NCBI RefSeq assembly: GCF_947503855.1
Contig: NZ_CANNFF010000002.1
Span: 248,001-312,000, forward strand
Origin: an uncultured Polaribacter sp.
GTDB taxonomy: Bacteria; Bacteroidota; Bacteroidia; Flavobacteriales; Flavobacteriaceae
Length of the DNA stretch: 64,000 nucleotides
Direction: 5' to 3'
The notes beneath the pieces are model-generated. The model saw nothing but the letters and a program-made list of their open reading frames with translations, made no database searches and was not told the DNA's origin. The position numbers and the translations under genes were made by a program. Below are positions 9,172-17,309 of this stretch, piece after piece. Numbering within the stretch: position 1 is the first letter of the stretch; each line of letters starts with the position of its first letter.

Positions 9172-9972
9172 ATGAAACATAAAATTACACTACTAATATT
9201 TAGTTTATTTCTTTCAACAACTTTTTCTTTTGCTCAAAAAACAATAGAGGCTTCAGATATTATGCAAGATGTAAAAAATGGAAAATCTATATCTTATAAA
9301 AACACTACCATTGTTGGTGTTTTAGATTTTACTTACATGGATGATGCTTTAGATAAATTACCAGAAAGAAAGAAAAAAAGTGGTTGGTTTAATTGGAGCT
9401 CTAACAACTACTCTACTAACCAAGTTAAAAAAATGATCGATGTAAACATATCTTTTGTAAACTGTATATTTAAGGGTGATGTTTTAGCTTACATTCCTCA
9501 TGAAGACTCTGGCTATACATTTACAGCAAGTTTTAAAGGTGATGTTATTTTTACCAACTGTAATTTCGAAAGAAAAGCCATGTTTAAGTACTCTCGTTTC
9601 GAAAAGGAAGCAGATTTTTCTAAAAGTATGTTTGATGATGACACCTCTTTTAAATACGCTAAATTTGACGACAAATCTAGTTTTTCAAACACTACTTTCG
9701 ATGAAATTGCAACATTTAAATATGCAAAATTTAGCAGTAACATAAGTTTTTCCAACGCTTTATTTAAAGATGCAGCTACCTTTAAATATACAAAATTTCA
9801 CGATGGTGTATCATTCAAAAACACAAAGTTTGAAGAAGACTTAAACATAAAATACATGCAAGTTTCTGGAGATTTTATTATTACTAACATGAATGTAGCC
9901 TATGATATAGACTCTAAATACACAAAAATTAACGGAAAAAGCTTTAGTAAGTATTTAATAGACGAAAAATAG
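9172..9972 (+). CDS. Exported pentapeptide-repeat-type protein
   Basis: The function is unknown. The 266-residue protein begins with a signal peptide (MKHKITLLIFSLFLSTTFSFAQ). From about residue 95 it is a regular series of phenylalanine-marked units resembling the Pentapeptide_3 class, predicted to form a right-handed beta-helix. Units run F-x4-F-x5, that is 11 residues. They alternate between FKY(A/T)KF and FSN-type units, giving a 22-residue super-period (FKYAKFDDKSS / FSNTTFDEIAT and so on). The last units lose the phenylalanines and cap the helix. It lies alone between purL and a fatty acid-CoA ligase. Export to the periplasm or outer membrane is inferred from the signal peptide; no lipobox or T9SS domain is seen. 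Confidence 0.8.
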   Translation: MKHKITLLIFSLFLSTTFSFAQKTIEASDIMQDVKNGKSISYKNTTIVGVLDFTYMDDALDKLPERKKKSGWFNWSSNNYSTNQVKKMIDVNISFVNCIFKGDVLAYIPHEDSGYTFTASFKGDVIFTNCNFERKAMFKYSRFEKEADFSKSMFDDDTSFKYAKFDDKSSFSNTTFDEIATFKYAKFSSNISFSNALFKDAATFKYTKFHDGVSFKNTKFEEDLNIKYMQVSGDFIITNMNVAYDIDSKYTKINGKSFSKYLIDEK

Positions 9973-10264
9973 GTATTCACACCCATATATTTGTAAACGT
10001 TTCTTAATAAATTGGTCGTAATAGACAACGTTGATTTTAGAGTCTTACAAAACCAAATAATGCGAACTTATTTATTAAAAGAAGCTAATGTGCTTTTTAA
10101 AAAAATAATTCTCCCAAATTATCATTTATAATGAGAGTGATTAATTTCTTTATTCTATAAGAAAAATCTATATAATTAATTATTTGTTAATAATAAATCT
10201 CTTTAAATAAGTATTTGTTAAATAGCTGTAAATTTCCTAATTTGCGTTAATCAAAACAAAACAC
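9973..10264. other. Intergenic stretch, no gene seen
   Basis: This 292-base AT-rich stretch shows no convincing reading frame and no tRNA-like fold. Its 3' end holds the promoter of the acyl-CoA synthetase gene. Confidence 0.6.
10214..10244 (+). promoter_or_regulatory. Promoter of the acyl-CoA synthetase gene (TTTG - 20 bases - TAATTTG)
   Basis: A TTTG box at 10214-10217 is separated by 20 bases from TAATTTG at 10238-10244. This is one base short of the Bacteroidota consensus TAnnTTTG but correctly spaced. The start codon is 20 bases downstream. Confidence 0.6.
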
Positions 10265-12040
10265 ATGTCCATAGAAATTAAAAGATTATTTGATTTTCCA
10301 TATTACCAATTAGAAACCTATAATTTAAATAAAGCATTTACCACAAAACACCACAGTGGTTGGCAAAGTATTTCTACACAAGAATATATAGATCAAGCCA
10401 ATAAAATTAGTAGAGGCTTACTTAGTTTGGGCATAAAAGCAAACGATAAAATTGCTGTAATTTCTAGTACAAACAGAACAGAATGGAATATTTGCGACAT
10501 TGGAGTATTGCAAATAGGTGCACAAAATGTACCAATTTATCCAACTATCTCTAAAGAAGATTACGAATATGTATTAAATCACTCAGAATCAATTTATTGT
10601 TTTGTTTCTGATATAGAGGTATTAGAAAAAGTAAATACAATAAAGAAAAACACTAAATTAAAGGGTGTTTTTACTTTTGATGATATTGCTAGTGAAAAAT
10701 CGTGGAAAGAACTTTTAAAAGCAGGAGAAGATACATCTTTAGATACAGAATTAGAAGCACGAAAAAAAGCGGTAAAGACAGAAGATTTAGCAACTTTAAT
10801 TTATACTTCTGGCACAACAGGAAAACCAAAAGGTGTGATGTTATCTCATAAAAACATTGTTACAAATGTTTTAGCTTCTAAAGAAAGAGTACCTTTAGAT
10901 TATGGTAAAGATATAGGTTTAAGTTTTTTACCAGTTTGCCATATTTTTGAACGTATGATATTGTACTTATATCAATATTGTGGCGTTTCTGTATACTTTG
11001 CAGAAAGCATAGAAAAACTCTCTGAAAACGCCCAAGAAATAAAACCAAACGTAATGACAGCCGTACCACGTTTGTACGAAAAAATTTACGATAAAATTAT
11101 TTTAAAAGGAGAAGCCTTATCTGGTATTAAAAAAGCACTTTTCTTTTGGGCGGTTAATCTAGGCTTAAATTACAAACCCAATGGTGAAAATGGATGGTGG
11201 TATGAAAAAAAATTAAAAATTGCTAAAAAATTAATATTTTCTAAATGGCAAGCTGCTTTGGGTGGCCAACTAAAATTAATGGTTTCTGGTAGTGCAGCAT
11301 TACAACCAAGATTAACCAAAGTTTTTACGGCTGCTGGTATGCCTATTATGGAAGGTTATGGATTAACGGAAACATCTCCTGTTGTATCTGTAAATGATCA
11401 AAGAAACAATGGTTTTAGAGTTGGTACTGTTGGTAAAGTAATTAAAGATGTAGACGTAAAGATTGCAGAAAATGGTGAAATTTTAGTAAAAGGACCAAAT
11501 GTAATGATGGGCTATTATAAAGATGAAGAAAAATCTGCTTCAGTTTTAAAAAATGGATACTTTCATACAGGTGACAAAGGAGAGTTTGATAAAGATGGTT
11601 TCTTAAAAATTACAGGTAGAACCAAAGAAATGTTTAAAACTTCGGGTGGTAAATACGTAGTACCACCACTTTTAGAAGGCGATTTAAAACAATCTTTATT
11701 TATAGAACAAGTAATGGTTGTTGGCGAAGGAGAAAAAATGCCAGCAGCAATAATACAACCCAATTTCGAGTTTATTGTAGGTTGGATTAAACACAAAGAA
11801 TTAAATATTGGTACTTCTAACGAAGAAATTGCAAATTCTGAAATTGTAATTAAAAGAATTCAAAAAGAAGTAGATAAGTGTAATAAAAATTTCGGTAAAT
11901 GGGAACAGATTAAACGTTTTGAACTAACACCTAATGTTTGGTCTATAGATGAGGGCCATTTAACACCTACCATGAAAATGAAACGAGAAATTATAAAAGA
12001 TATTTATAAACATTTATACGAGAAAATTTATAGAGATTAA
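10265..12040 (+). CDS. Long-chain fatty acid-CoA ligase (AMP-forming)
   Basis: This enzyme activates fatty acids to acyl-CoA through an acyl-adenylate, feeding beta-oxidation or lipid synthesis at the inner membrane. The 591-residue chain has the AMP-binding P-loop motif LIYTSGTTGKPKGVMLSH, the A5 motif EGYGLTETSPV and the A7/A8 region YFHTGDKGEFDKDGFLKITGR followed by KEMFKTSGGKYV. Size and motifs fit the Faa1/FadD-like long-chain family. It has its own promoter and a terminator, so it is probably monocistronic. Chain-length preference cannot be read from the sequence. Confidence 0.94.
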   Translation: MSIEIKRLFDFPYYQLETYNLNKAFTTKHHSGWQSISTQEYIDQANKISRGLLSLGIKANDKIAVISSTNRTEWNICDIGVLQIGAQNVPIYPTISKEDYEYVLNHSESIYCFVSDIEVLEKVNTIKKNTKLKGVFTFDDIASEKSWKELLKAGEDTSLDTELEARKKAVKTEDLATLIYTSGTTGKPKGVMLSHKNIVTNVLASKERVPLDYGKDIGLSFLPVCHIFERMILYLYQYCGVSVYFAESIEKLSENAQEIKPNVMTAVPRLYEKIYDKIILKGEALSGIKKALFFWAVNLGLNYKPNGENGWWYEKKLKIAKKLIFSKWQAALGGQLKLMVSGSAALQPRLTKVFTAAGMPIMEGYGLTETSPVVSVNDQRNNGFRVGTVGKVIKDVDVKIAENGEILVKGPNVMMGYYKDEEKSASVLKNGYFHTGDKGEFDKDGFLKITGRTKEMFKTSGGKYVVPPLLEGDLKQSLFIEQVMVVGEGEKMPAAIIQPNFEFIVGWIKHKELNIGTSNEEIANSEIVIKRIQKEVDKCNKNFGKWEQIKRFELTPNVWSIDEGHLTPTMKMKREIIKDIYKHLYEKIYRD

Positions 12041-12044
12041 CAAG

Positions 12045-12073
12045 AAAGCCTTACAAAATGTAAGGCTTTTTTT
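12045..12073 (+). terminator. Terminator after the acyl-CoA synthetase gene
   Basis: Stem AAAGCCTTAC / GTAAGGCTTT with a five-base loop and a T run. Confidence 0.9.
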
Positions 12074-12243
12074 ATATCGTGATAATATCGTTATTAAATA
12101 TAAAGAGTAATTTACCAGACTTAATTAACTAAAATCTTAGTATTATATTTTTACAAACCCCTATAAATACTAAGAAAATTAGCTGATAATATTTTTAAAT
12201 TCATTTAATATTTGTAGTATTGTAGTAGTAAAATATCTATATT

Positions 12244-13071
12244 TTGAAAAAAACAAACGATAATACATCTTGGAAAGAGAAACTTCATGAAGTTATTTAT
12301 GAGGCAGACACCAAAGAAGGTAAATTATTTGATGTTATTTTATTGATTGCCATTATTGCCAGCATATTATTGGTAATATTAGAAAGTGTTAAAAGTTTTG
12401 ATGCAAAGTATCATGACTTTTTAAATATAAGCGAATGGATTATTACCATCTTATTTTCTATAGAGTATATTTTGCGTATTATTTCTATAAAAAAACCATT
12501 GAAGTACATTTTTAGTTTTTATGGTGTGATAGATTTTTTATCAACCATCCCAAAATACTTATCGTTTATTCTGGTAGGAACACATAGTTTAGTTGCTCTA
12601 AGAGCGTTAAGGCTGTTACGTGTTTTTAGAATTTTAAAATTAGGTCGTTATATAGGTGCTTCTAATAGATTAATAGTAGCTTTAAGAGCTAGTAAAGCTA
12701 AAATTGCAGTTTTCTTATTTTTTGTTGTAATTGTATGTATTATTTTAGGTACTGTTATGTATTTGATAGAAGGTGAAGAAAATGGTTTTACCAATATACC
12801 TGTTAGTATATATTGGGCAATTGTAACTTTAACCACTGTTGGTTTTGGCGATATTGCTCCACAAACACCACTTGGTCAATTAATTGCAAGTGTTATTATG
12901 ATTTTAGGCTATTCTATAATTGCCATACCTACAGGAATTGTAAGTTCTGAAATGACAAAATCTGAAAGTGACAATAAAGATTATAATACACAATCTTGTC
13001 CTTCTTGTTTAAAAGATTCACATAAAGAAAATGCTACTTTTTGTTACAATTGTGGTAGTGTTTTAAATTAA
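12244..13071 (+). CDS. Voltage-gated potassium-type ion channel with C-terminal zinc ribbon
   Basis: Predicted six-helix cation channel of the Kv type in the inner membrane, 275 residues. Segments S1-S3 cover about residues 25-110. The S4 sensor carries regularly spaced arginines (LRALRLLRVFRILKLGR). The pore loop contains the potassium selectivity filter TVGFGD (about 197-202), and S6 follows. The cytoplasmic tail ends in a C-x2-C...C-x2-C zinc-ribbon-like motif (CPSC, CYNC). The start is a TTG at 12244: an in-frame TAA is at 12229-12231 and no ATG intervenes. The stop is one base before miaA, so the two are probably co-transcribed. Potassium selectivity is inferred from the filter. Confidence 0.88.
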   Translation: MKKTNDNTSWKEKLHEVIYEADTKEGKLFDVILLIAIIASILLVILESVKSFDAKYHDFLNISEWIITILFSIEYILRIISIKKPLKYIFSFYGVIDFLSTIPKYLSFILVGTHSLVALRALRLLRVFRILKLGRYIGASNRLIVALRASKAKIAVFLFFVVIVCIILGTVMYLIEGEENGFTNIPVSIYWAIVTLTTVGFGDIAPQTPLGQLIASVIMILGYSIIAIPTGIVSSEMTKSESDNKDYNTQSCPSCLKDSHKENATFCYNCGSVLN

Positions 13072-13072
13072 A

Positions 13073-13990
13073 ATGAAAGAAACTAAAAACACCTTACTTG
13101 TTGTTGTTGGTCCTACAGCGATTGGCAAAACCGCTTTAAGTATTCAGTTAGCCAATACCTTTGATACAAGTATCATTTCTTGTGATTCTAGGCAATTTTA
13201 TAAAGAAATGAGCATTGGAACTGCTGTACCAGAACCAGCAGAACTTGCTGCTGCAAAACATTACTTTATACAAGATAGAAGTATTTTTGATACATATAAT
13301 GTAGGGGAATTTGAAAGAGATGCTCTAAAAAAATTAGACGAACTTTTTAAAGAAAATCCCATTCAAATAATGGTTGGTGGTAGTGGTTTATATGTTGATG
13401 CTGTTTTAAAAGGCTTAGATTATTTCCCTGAAGTACCTTTGAAGATAAGAGAAGAATTGACAGAAAAACTACATAAAGAAGACTTAGAAACATTACAAAA
13501 ACAACTAAAAGAATTAGATTTAGAAACGTATAATACTATAGAGTTAGAAAATCCACATAGGGTTTTAAGAGCATTAGAAGTATGTGTTAGTTCTGGCACA
13601 CCCTACTCTACTTTTAAAAATAAACCCAAAAAACCAAGAAATTTTAATGTAATTAAAGTGGGTTTAAATGCTGACAGAAGTATTATTTACGATAGAATAA
13701 ACAAACGGGTGGACCAAATGATAGCAAACGGTTTATTAGAAGAAGCTAAAAAATTATATCCTCAAAAAAACTTAAACGCACTACAAACAGTAGGTTATAG
13801 AGAGTTATTTTCTTTTTTTGATGATACTTTTACCAAAGAATTTGCCATATCTGAAATTAAAAAAAATACTCGAAGATTTGCCAAAAGACAATTAACTTGG
13901 TTTAAAAGAGACGCATCAACATTATGGTTTGATTATAAAACAGATTTACAAGAAATTGTGTTAACCATAAAAAAGAAATTAGATATTTAA
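13073..13990 (+). CDS. miaA: tRNA dimethylallyltransferase
   Basis: It transfers a dimethylallyl group to N6 of A37 in tRNAs reading codons that start with U, the first step of ms2i6A formation. The 305-residue protein has the P-loop GPTAIGKT near the N-terminus, the DSRQFYKEMSIGTA segment (substrate and catalytic Asp/Arg), GGSGLYVDAV, and the NPHRVLRALEV and QTVGYRE motifs. Its length is typical. It begins one base after the channel gene stop. Confidence 0.97.
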   Translation: MKETKNTLLVVVGPTAIGKTALSIQLANTFDTSIISCDSRQFYKEMSIGTAVPEPAELAAAKHYFIQDRSIFDTYNVGEFERDALKKLDELFKENPIQIMVGGSGLYVDAVLKGLDYFPEVPLKIREELTEKLHKEDLETLQKQLKELDLETYNTIELENPHRVLRALEVCVSSGTPYSTFKNKPKKPRNFNVIKVGLNADRSIIYDRINKRVDQMIANGLLEEAKKLYPQKNLNALQTVGYRELFSFFDDTFTKEFAISEIKKNTRRFAKRQLTWFKRDASTLWFDYKTDLQEIVLTIKKKLDI

Positions 13991-14032
13991 CTTTTTTATG
14001 TGTTTGATATTTTAGTAAACCCTACTCTTTTA

Positions 14033-14040
14033 TATCTTTG
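14033..14040 (+). promoter_or_regulatory. -7 promoter element TATCTTTG for the OmpH-like gene
   Basis: Exact TAnnTTTG match ending 18 bases before the ATG at 14059. It overlaps the alternative TTG start at 14038, which is therefore rejected. Confidence 0.6.
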
Positions 14041-14058
14041 CGGATTCAAAATAACATT

Positions 14059-14577
14059 ATGAAACTAAAAATTACCTTATTATTAACTGCATTTTTAAGT
14101 GTAAATGCAATTGCACAAACAAAAGTTGGTACTATCGATAGCGATTATATTATAAATTATATGCCTGAGGCTAAAACAGTTGTAGGAATGGTACAGAATT
14201 ATGGTGCAAAATTAGATTCCTCTTTTGTAATTAAAGTAGAAGACTTTAAAGAAAAATTAGAAGCCTACAAAGCCAAAGAAAAAGAAATGGGAGAACTTGA
14301 AAAAAAAGTTACTCAAAAAGAGTTGAATGAATTAGAGGCAAATATTCAACAATACCAAAAAAACGGGAATACGTTAATGGGCTTAAAAAGAGACGAATTA
14401 ATGAGACCTCTTTATAAAAAACTTAATGATGCTATTTCTTGGGTAGCTAAAGAAAATGGTTACACACAAGTATTAACTACAACTGGTAACCAATTTGCTT
14501 ATATAGATGAAAAATTTGATATTACAACTTTAGTTATAAAAAAATTAGGAATTGTAATTCCAAAAGAAAAAAAATAA
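14059..14577 (+). CDS. OmpH/Skp-family periplasmic chaperone
   Basis: Skp-family proteins hold unfolded outer-membrane proteins in the periplasm. This 172-residue protein has a signal peptide (MKLKITLLLTAFLSVNAIAQ) and the family N-terminal strand TKVGTIDSDYIINYMPEA. A long charged helical hairpin follows (EDFKEKLEAYKAKEKEMGELEKKV), then the closing strand segment near YTQVLTTTGNQ. It starts at ATG 14059 because a promoter box overlaps the upstream TTG. It ends at a strong terminator. The family call is secure; the client proteins are inference. Confidence 0.88.
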   Translation: MKLKITLLLTAFLSVNAIAQTKVGTIDSDYIINYMPEAKTVVGMVQNYGAKLDSSFVIKVEDFKEKLEAYKAKEKEMGELEKKVTQKELNELEANIQQYQKNGNTLMGLKRDELMRPLYKKLNDAISWVAKENGYTQVLTTTGNQFAYIDEKFDITTLVIKKLGIVIPKEKK

Positions 14578-14592
14578 ACAAATAAGTTTTAA

Positions 14593-14630
14593 AAAAAATC
14601 CTCATATTTTTTAAGCATGAGGATTTTTTT
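14593..14630. terminator. Bidirectional terminator between the OmpH-like gene and the acidic small protein gene
   Basis: Stem AATCCTCAT / ATGAGGATT flanked by A and T runs on both sides, lying between convergent genes. Confidence 0.88.
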
Positions 14631-14854
14631 TATTCGTATTGTTTCATTTCTTCGTCGTAAAAAGCACCAGCTTTATCCATCAAATCTGCTAATTCTGTAG
14701 CAATATCTTCTTCATTTTCTCCGGTTAAATCTTCAAACCATTCTACTTCGTCATCTTTTAGGTTGATAACAAATCTGGGAAACTCTGTATGCAATACAAA
14801 AATATCATCAGGAAAATAGCTGTTATCTGCAAGTAAAAATTTTGGTAAATTCAT
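14630..14854 (-). CDS. Conserved acidic small protein of unknown function
   Basis: A 74-residue, strongly acidic protein rich in Asp and Glu, with no signal peptide or membrane segment. It looks like a short cytoplasmic protein conserved in Flavobacteriaceae, but no function is recognised. It lies 19 bases downstream of the MATE transporter gene on the same strand and probably shares its transcript. Reality as a gene is supported by the operon-like spacing, the terminator just after its stop and normal codon use. Confidence 0.75.
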   Translation of the reverse strand: MNLPKFLLADNSYFPDDIFVLHTEFPRFVINLKDDEVEWFEDLTGENEEDIATELADLMDKAGAFYDEEMKQYE

Positions 14855-14873
14855 GTTTTTGTAATTATCTTTT

Positions 14874-16268
14874 TTAAACTATTGTAATTGTTTTTTCTTT
14901 ATTTGCTATTAATCTTAAAGTTAAGGAATTAAATCTAATAAATAACAAAATTGAAGCTGTTGTTAAGCCTGCTAATAATCCTAGCCAAATACCAAAACTA
15001 CCATACATATCTTCCTTTCCTAAAAAGTAAGAAACAGGAAAACCTACTACCCAATAAGAAATAAAAGTTAAAATAGTTGGTATTTTTACGTCTTGTAAAC
15101 CTCTTAAAGCCCCTAAAACAACCACTTGTATACTATCCGAAATTTGAAAAAAAGCAGCTGCTAATAATAAATTAGACGCAATTTTTAACACCTCTGTATT
15201 GTCTTTAAAATTGGCAGCATCATTTAAATCTACATAAATATTGGGCAAACTTTTATGAAAAATAAAGAATATAATTGCAAAGATGGTTGCTAATAACACT
15301 CCTAATAAAAATATAGAAAATGCTATTCTACGCAACTCTTTATAATTTTGCAATCCTTTTTGATTACCAACTCTAATCATAGAAGCCACACTTAAACCCA
15401 TAGCTACCATAAATGTCATAGAAGATAAGTTTAAAGCAATTTGGTTAGCTGCTTGCGGATTTTTACCCAACAAACCACTTAACCAAATGGCTGCAGTAAA
15501 AATAGCTACTTCAAAAAACATTTGCATGGCACTTAAAGAGCCTAGATTTATAATTTTTTTGATCATAAAAAAATCAATAACAAAGAGTTGAATATTTTTT
15601 ACAATTCTGCCTGAACGTTCTTTAAATCTTAATAATAACCACAAATAAATGACCATAATAATTCTAGAAACTAAAGTACCATAAGCTGCTCCAACTATGC
15701 CCATTTCTGGAAAGCCAAATTTTCCAAAAATTAAAATATAATTTAAAAAGATATTTACAATATTAGCCAATAAAGTAGCGTACATAGGATATCTAGTCAT
15801 AGACATGCCATCACTAAATTGCTTTATAGCCTGAAAAATAATTAAAGGTATTAAAGAAAAAGCCACCAAATCTAAATAAGGTATTGCCAAAGCAACTACT
15901 TCTTCTGGTTGCTGCATTAAAAACATTAATGGCTTAGAAAAAAATACTAATAAAAATAATAAAATTCCTAAAGTTGTACATAATATAAGACCATGTTTGT
16001 AAGCTGATCTTGCTTGTGTTAAGTTATCAGAAGAATCTGCTTCTGCTATTAGAGGAGTAATGGCTGTAGAAAAACCAATACCAATAGACATCGCAATAAA
16101 CATAAAACTATTACCTAAAGAAACAGCAGCCAATTCTGCTGTACCTAACTGCCCAACCATAATGTTATCTATAAAACTCACAAATGTGTGCCCTAACATA
16201 CCTAACATTACTGGTGCGGCCAGTTTCCAATTGTACTTAAACTCAGATGTGTATTGAGAAATATTCAA
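14874..16268 (-). CDS. MATE-family multidrug/sodium antiporter
   Basis: Inner-membrane efflux pump of the MATE family, predicted twelve transmembrane helices in two homologous halves. Recognisable segments are WKLAAPVMLGMLGHTFVSFIDNIMVGQLGTAELAAVSLG near the N-terminus and the later half starting ATILTFISYWVVGFP near the C-terminus. The frame extends to an ATG at 16301, but that stretch is the unusual YLRKKKKTFF and overlaps TATCTTCGC, a -7-like promoter element also found before nrnA. A TTG at 16268 (LNISQYTSEFKYNWKLA) fits the usual family N-terminus and was chosen; 16301 remains possible. Substrate is unknown. Confidence 0.92.
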   Translation of the reverse strand: MNISQYTSEFKYNWKLAAPVMLGMLGHTFVSFIDNIMVGQLGTAELAAVSLGNSFMFIAMSIGIGFSTAITPLIAEADSSDNLTQARSAYKHGLILCTTLGILLFLLVFFSKPLMFLMQQPEEVVALAIPYLDLVAFSLIPLIIFQAIKQFSDGMSMTRYPMYATLLANIVNIFLNYILIFGKFGFPEMGIVGAAYGTLVSRIIMVIYLWLLLRFKERSGRIVKNIQLFVIDFFMIKKIINLGSLSAMQMFFEVAIFTAAIWLSGLLGKNPQAANQIALNLSSMTFMVAMGLSVASMIRVGNQKGLQNYKELRRIAFSIFLLGVLLATIFAIIFFIFHKSLPNIYVDLNDAANFKDNTEVLKIASNLLLAAAFFQISDSIQVVVLGALRGLQDVKIPTILTFISYWVVGFPVSYFLGKEDMYGSFGIWLGLLAGLTTASILLFIRFNSLTLRLIANKEKTITIV

Positions 16269-16366
16269 AAAAAAAGTTTTTTTCTTTTTGCGAAGATACA
16301 TATTATCACTAAAAAAAAGGGGTTAGAACTTATTGGTTTTTACTTAATTTTTTGAATAAAAATAAT

Positions 16367-16374
16367 TACTTTTG
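16367..16374 (+). promoter_or_regulatory. -7 promoter element TACTTTTG for tpx
   Basis: Exact TAnnTTTG match, 22 bases before the tpx start codon, in the divergent MATE-tpx intergenic region. Confidence 0.5.
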
Positions 16375-16396
16375 AAAAACATAAGAAATACAAAAA

Positions 16397-16894
16397 ATGG
16401 CAAATATCACGTTAAAAGGAAACGCAATAAACACAATAGGTAATTTACCAGAAGTTGGTAGCAAAGCACCTGAATTTAATTTAAAAACAATAGATTTAAA
16501 TACAAAAAAACAATCTGATTTTGAAGGTAAAAAAGTTGTATTAAATGTTTTTCCTTCTATTGACACTGGTACTTGCGCTACGTCTGTTAGAGAATTTAAC
16601 AAAAAAGCAGCAGAACTAAACAATACTATTGTTTTATGTATTTCTAAAGATTTACCCTTTGCACAAGCACGTTTTTGTGGTGCAGAAGGTATAGAAAATG
16701 TAGAAATGTTGTCTGATTTTGCTACAGGTAGTTTTGGTAAAGATTATCAATTAGAAATTAAAGATGGGCCATTAGCTCACTTACACTCTAGAGCTGTTAT
16801 AGTTTTAGATGAAAATGCAAATGTAGTATATACAGAACAAGTATCTGAAATTGCAGATGAGCCTAATTACGAAGCCGCTTTAAAAGCTATTTAA
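16397..16894 (+). CDS. tpx: Thiol peroxidase (atypical 2-Cys peroxiredoxin)
   Basis: It reduces hydroperoxides using thioredoxin. The 165-residue sequence has the peroxidatic cysteine in the motif DTGTCATSVREFN (Cys60) and the resolving cysteine in ARFCGAEG (Cys94). The spacing matches E. coli Tpx. N-terminal GNAINTIGNLPEVGSKAP is also typical. It is followed four bases later by dgkA. Confidence 0.97.
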   Translation: MANITLKGNAINTIGNLPEVGSKAPEFNLKTIDLNTKKQSDFEGKKVVLNVFPSIDTGTCATSVREFNKKAAELNNTIVLCISKDLPFAQARFCGAEGIENVEMLSDFATGSFGKDYQLEIKDGPLAHLHSRAVIVLDENANVVYTEQVSEIADEPNYEAALKAI

Positions 16895-16898
16895 TTGT

Positions 16899-17279
16899 AT
16901 GAAAAACCCAAATGATAGTTTTATTAAAGGTAGAATACGTAGTTTAAAATTCGCTTTTAAAGGTGCATGGCTTTTAATAACTACAGAAGACAGTATAATA
17001 GCACAAATTTTTGTGGCAGTTATAGCTACTGTTTTAGGTTTTTACTTTCAGATTTCTAACATAGAATGGATGATTCAGCTTTTAGCAATAGGCCTGGTTT
17101 TAGTGGCAGAATCTTTAAATACAGCTGTAGAAAAAGTGGCTGATTTTGTACATCCAGATTTTCATATAAAAATAGGGTTTATAAAAGATATTGCAGCTGG
17201 AGCACCTACTTTTGCTGCTGTTATTTCTTTAATTATTGCTGGTATTATATACATTCCAAAAATCAATTTGCTATTTTAG
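16899..17279 (+). CDS. dgkA: Diacylglycerol kinase (DgkA family)
   Basis: Small inner-membrane kinase that phosphorylates diacylglycerol (or undecaprenol in related enzymes). The 126-residue protein has an amphipathic N-terminus, three predicted membrane helices and the family signature AESLNTAVEKVADF with the catalytic glutamates. It lies between tpx and ftsK in the same direction. Whether the lipid substrate is diacylglycerol or undecaprenol is not decidable from sequence. Confidence 0.93.
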   Translation: MKNPNDSFIKGRIRSLKFAFKGAWLLITTEDSIIAQIFVAVIATVLGFYFQISNIEWMIQLLAIGLVLVAESLNTAVEKVADFVHPDFHIKIGFIKDIAAGAPTFAAVISLIIAGIIYIPKINLLF

Positions 17280-17309
17280 CAAACACTCTATAAAACATTT
17301 TAATATTTA

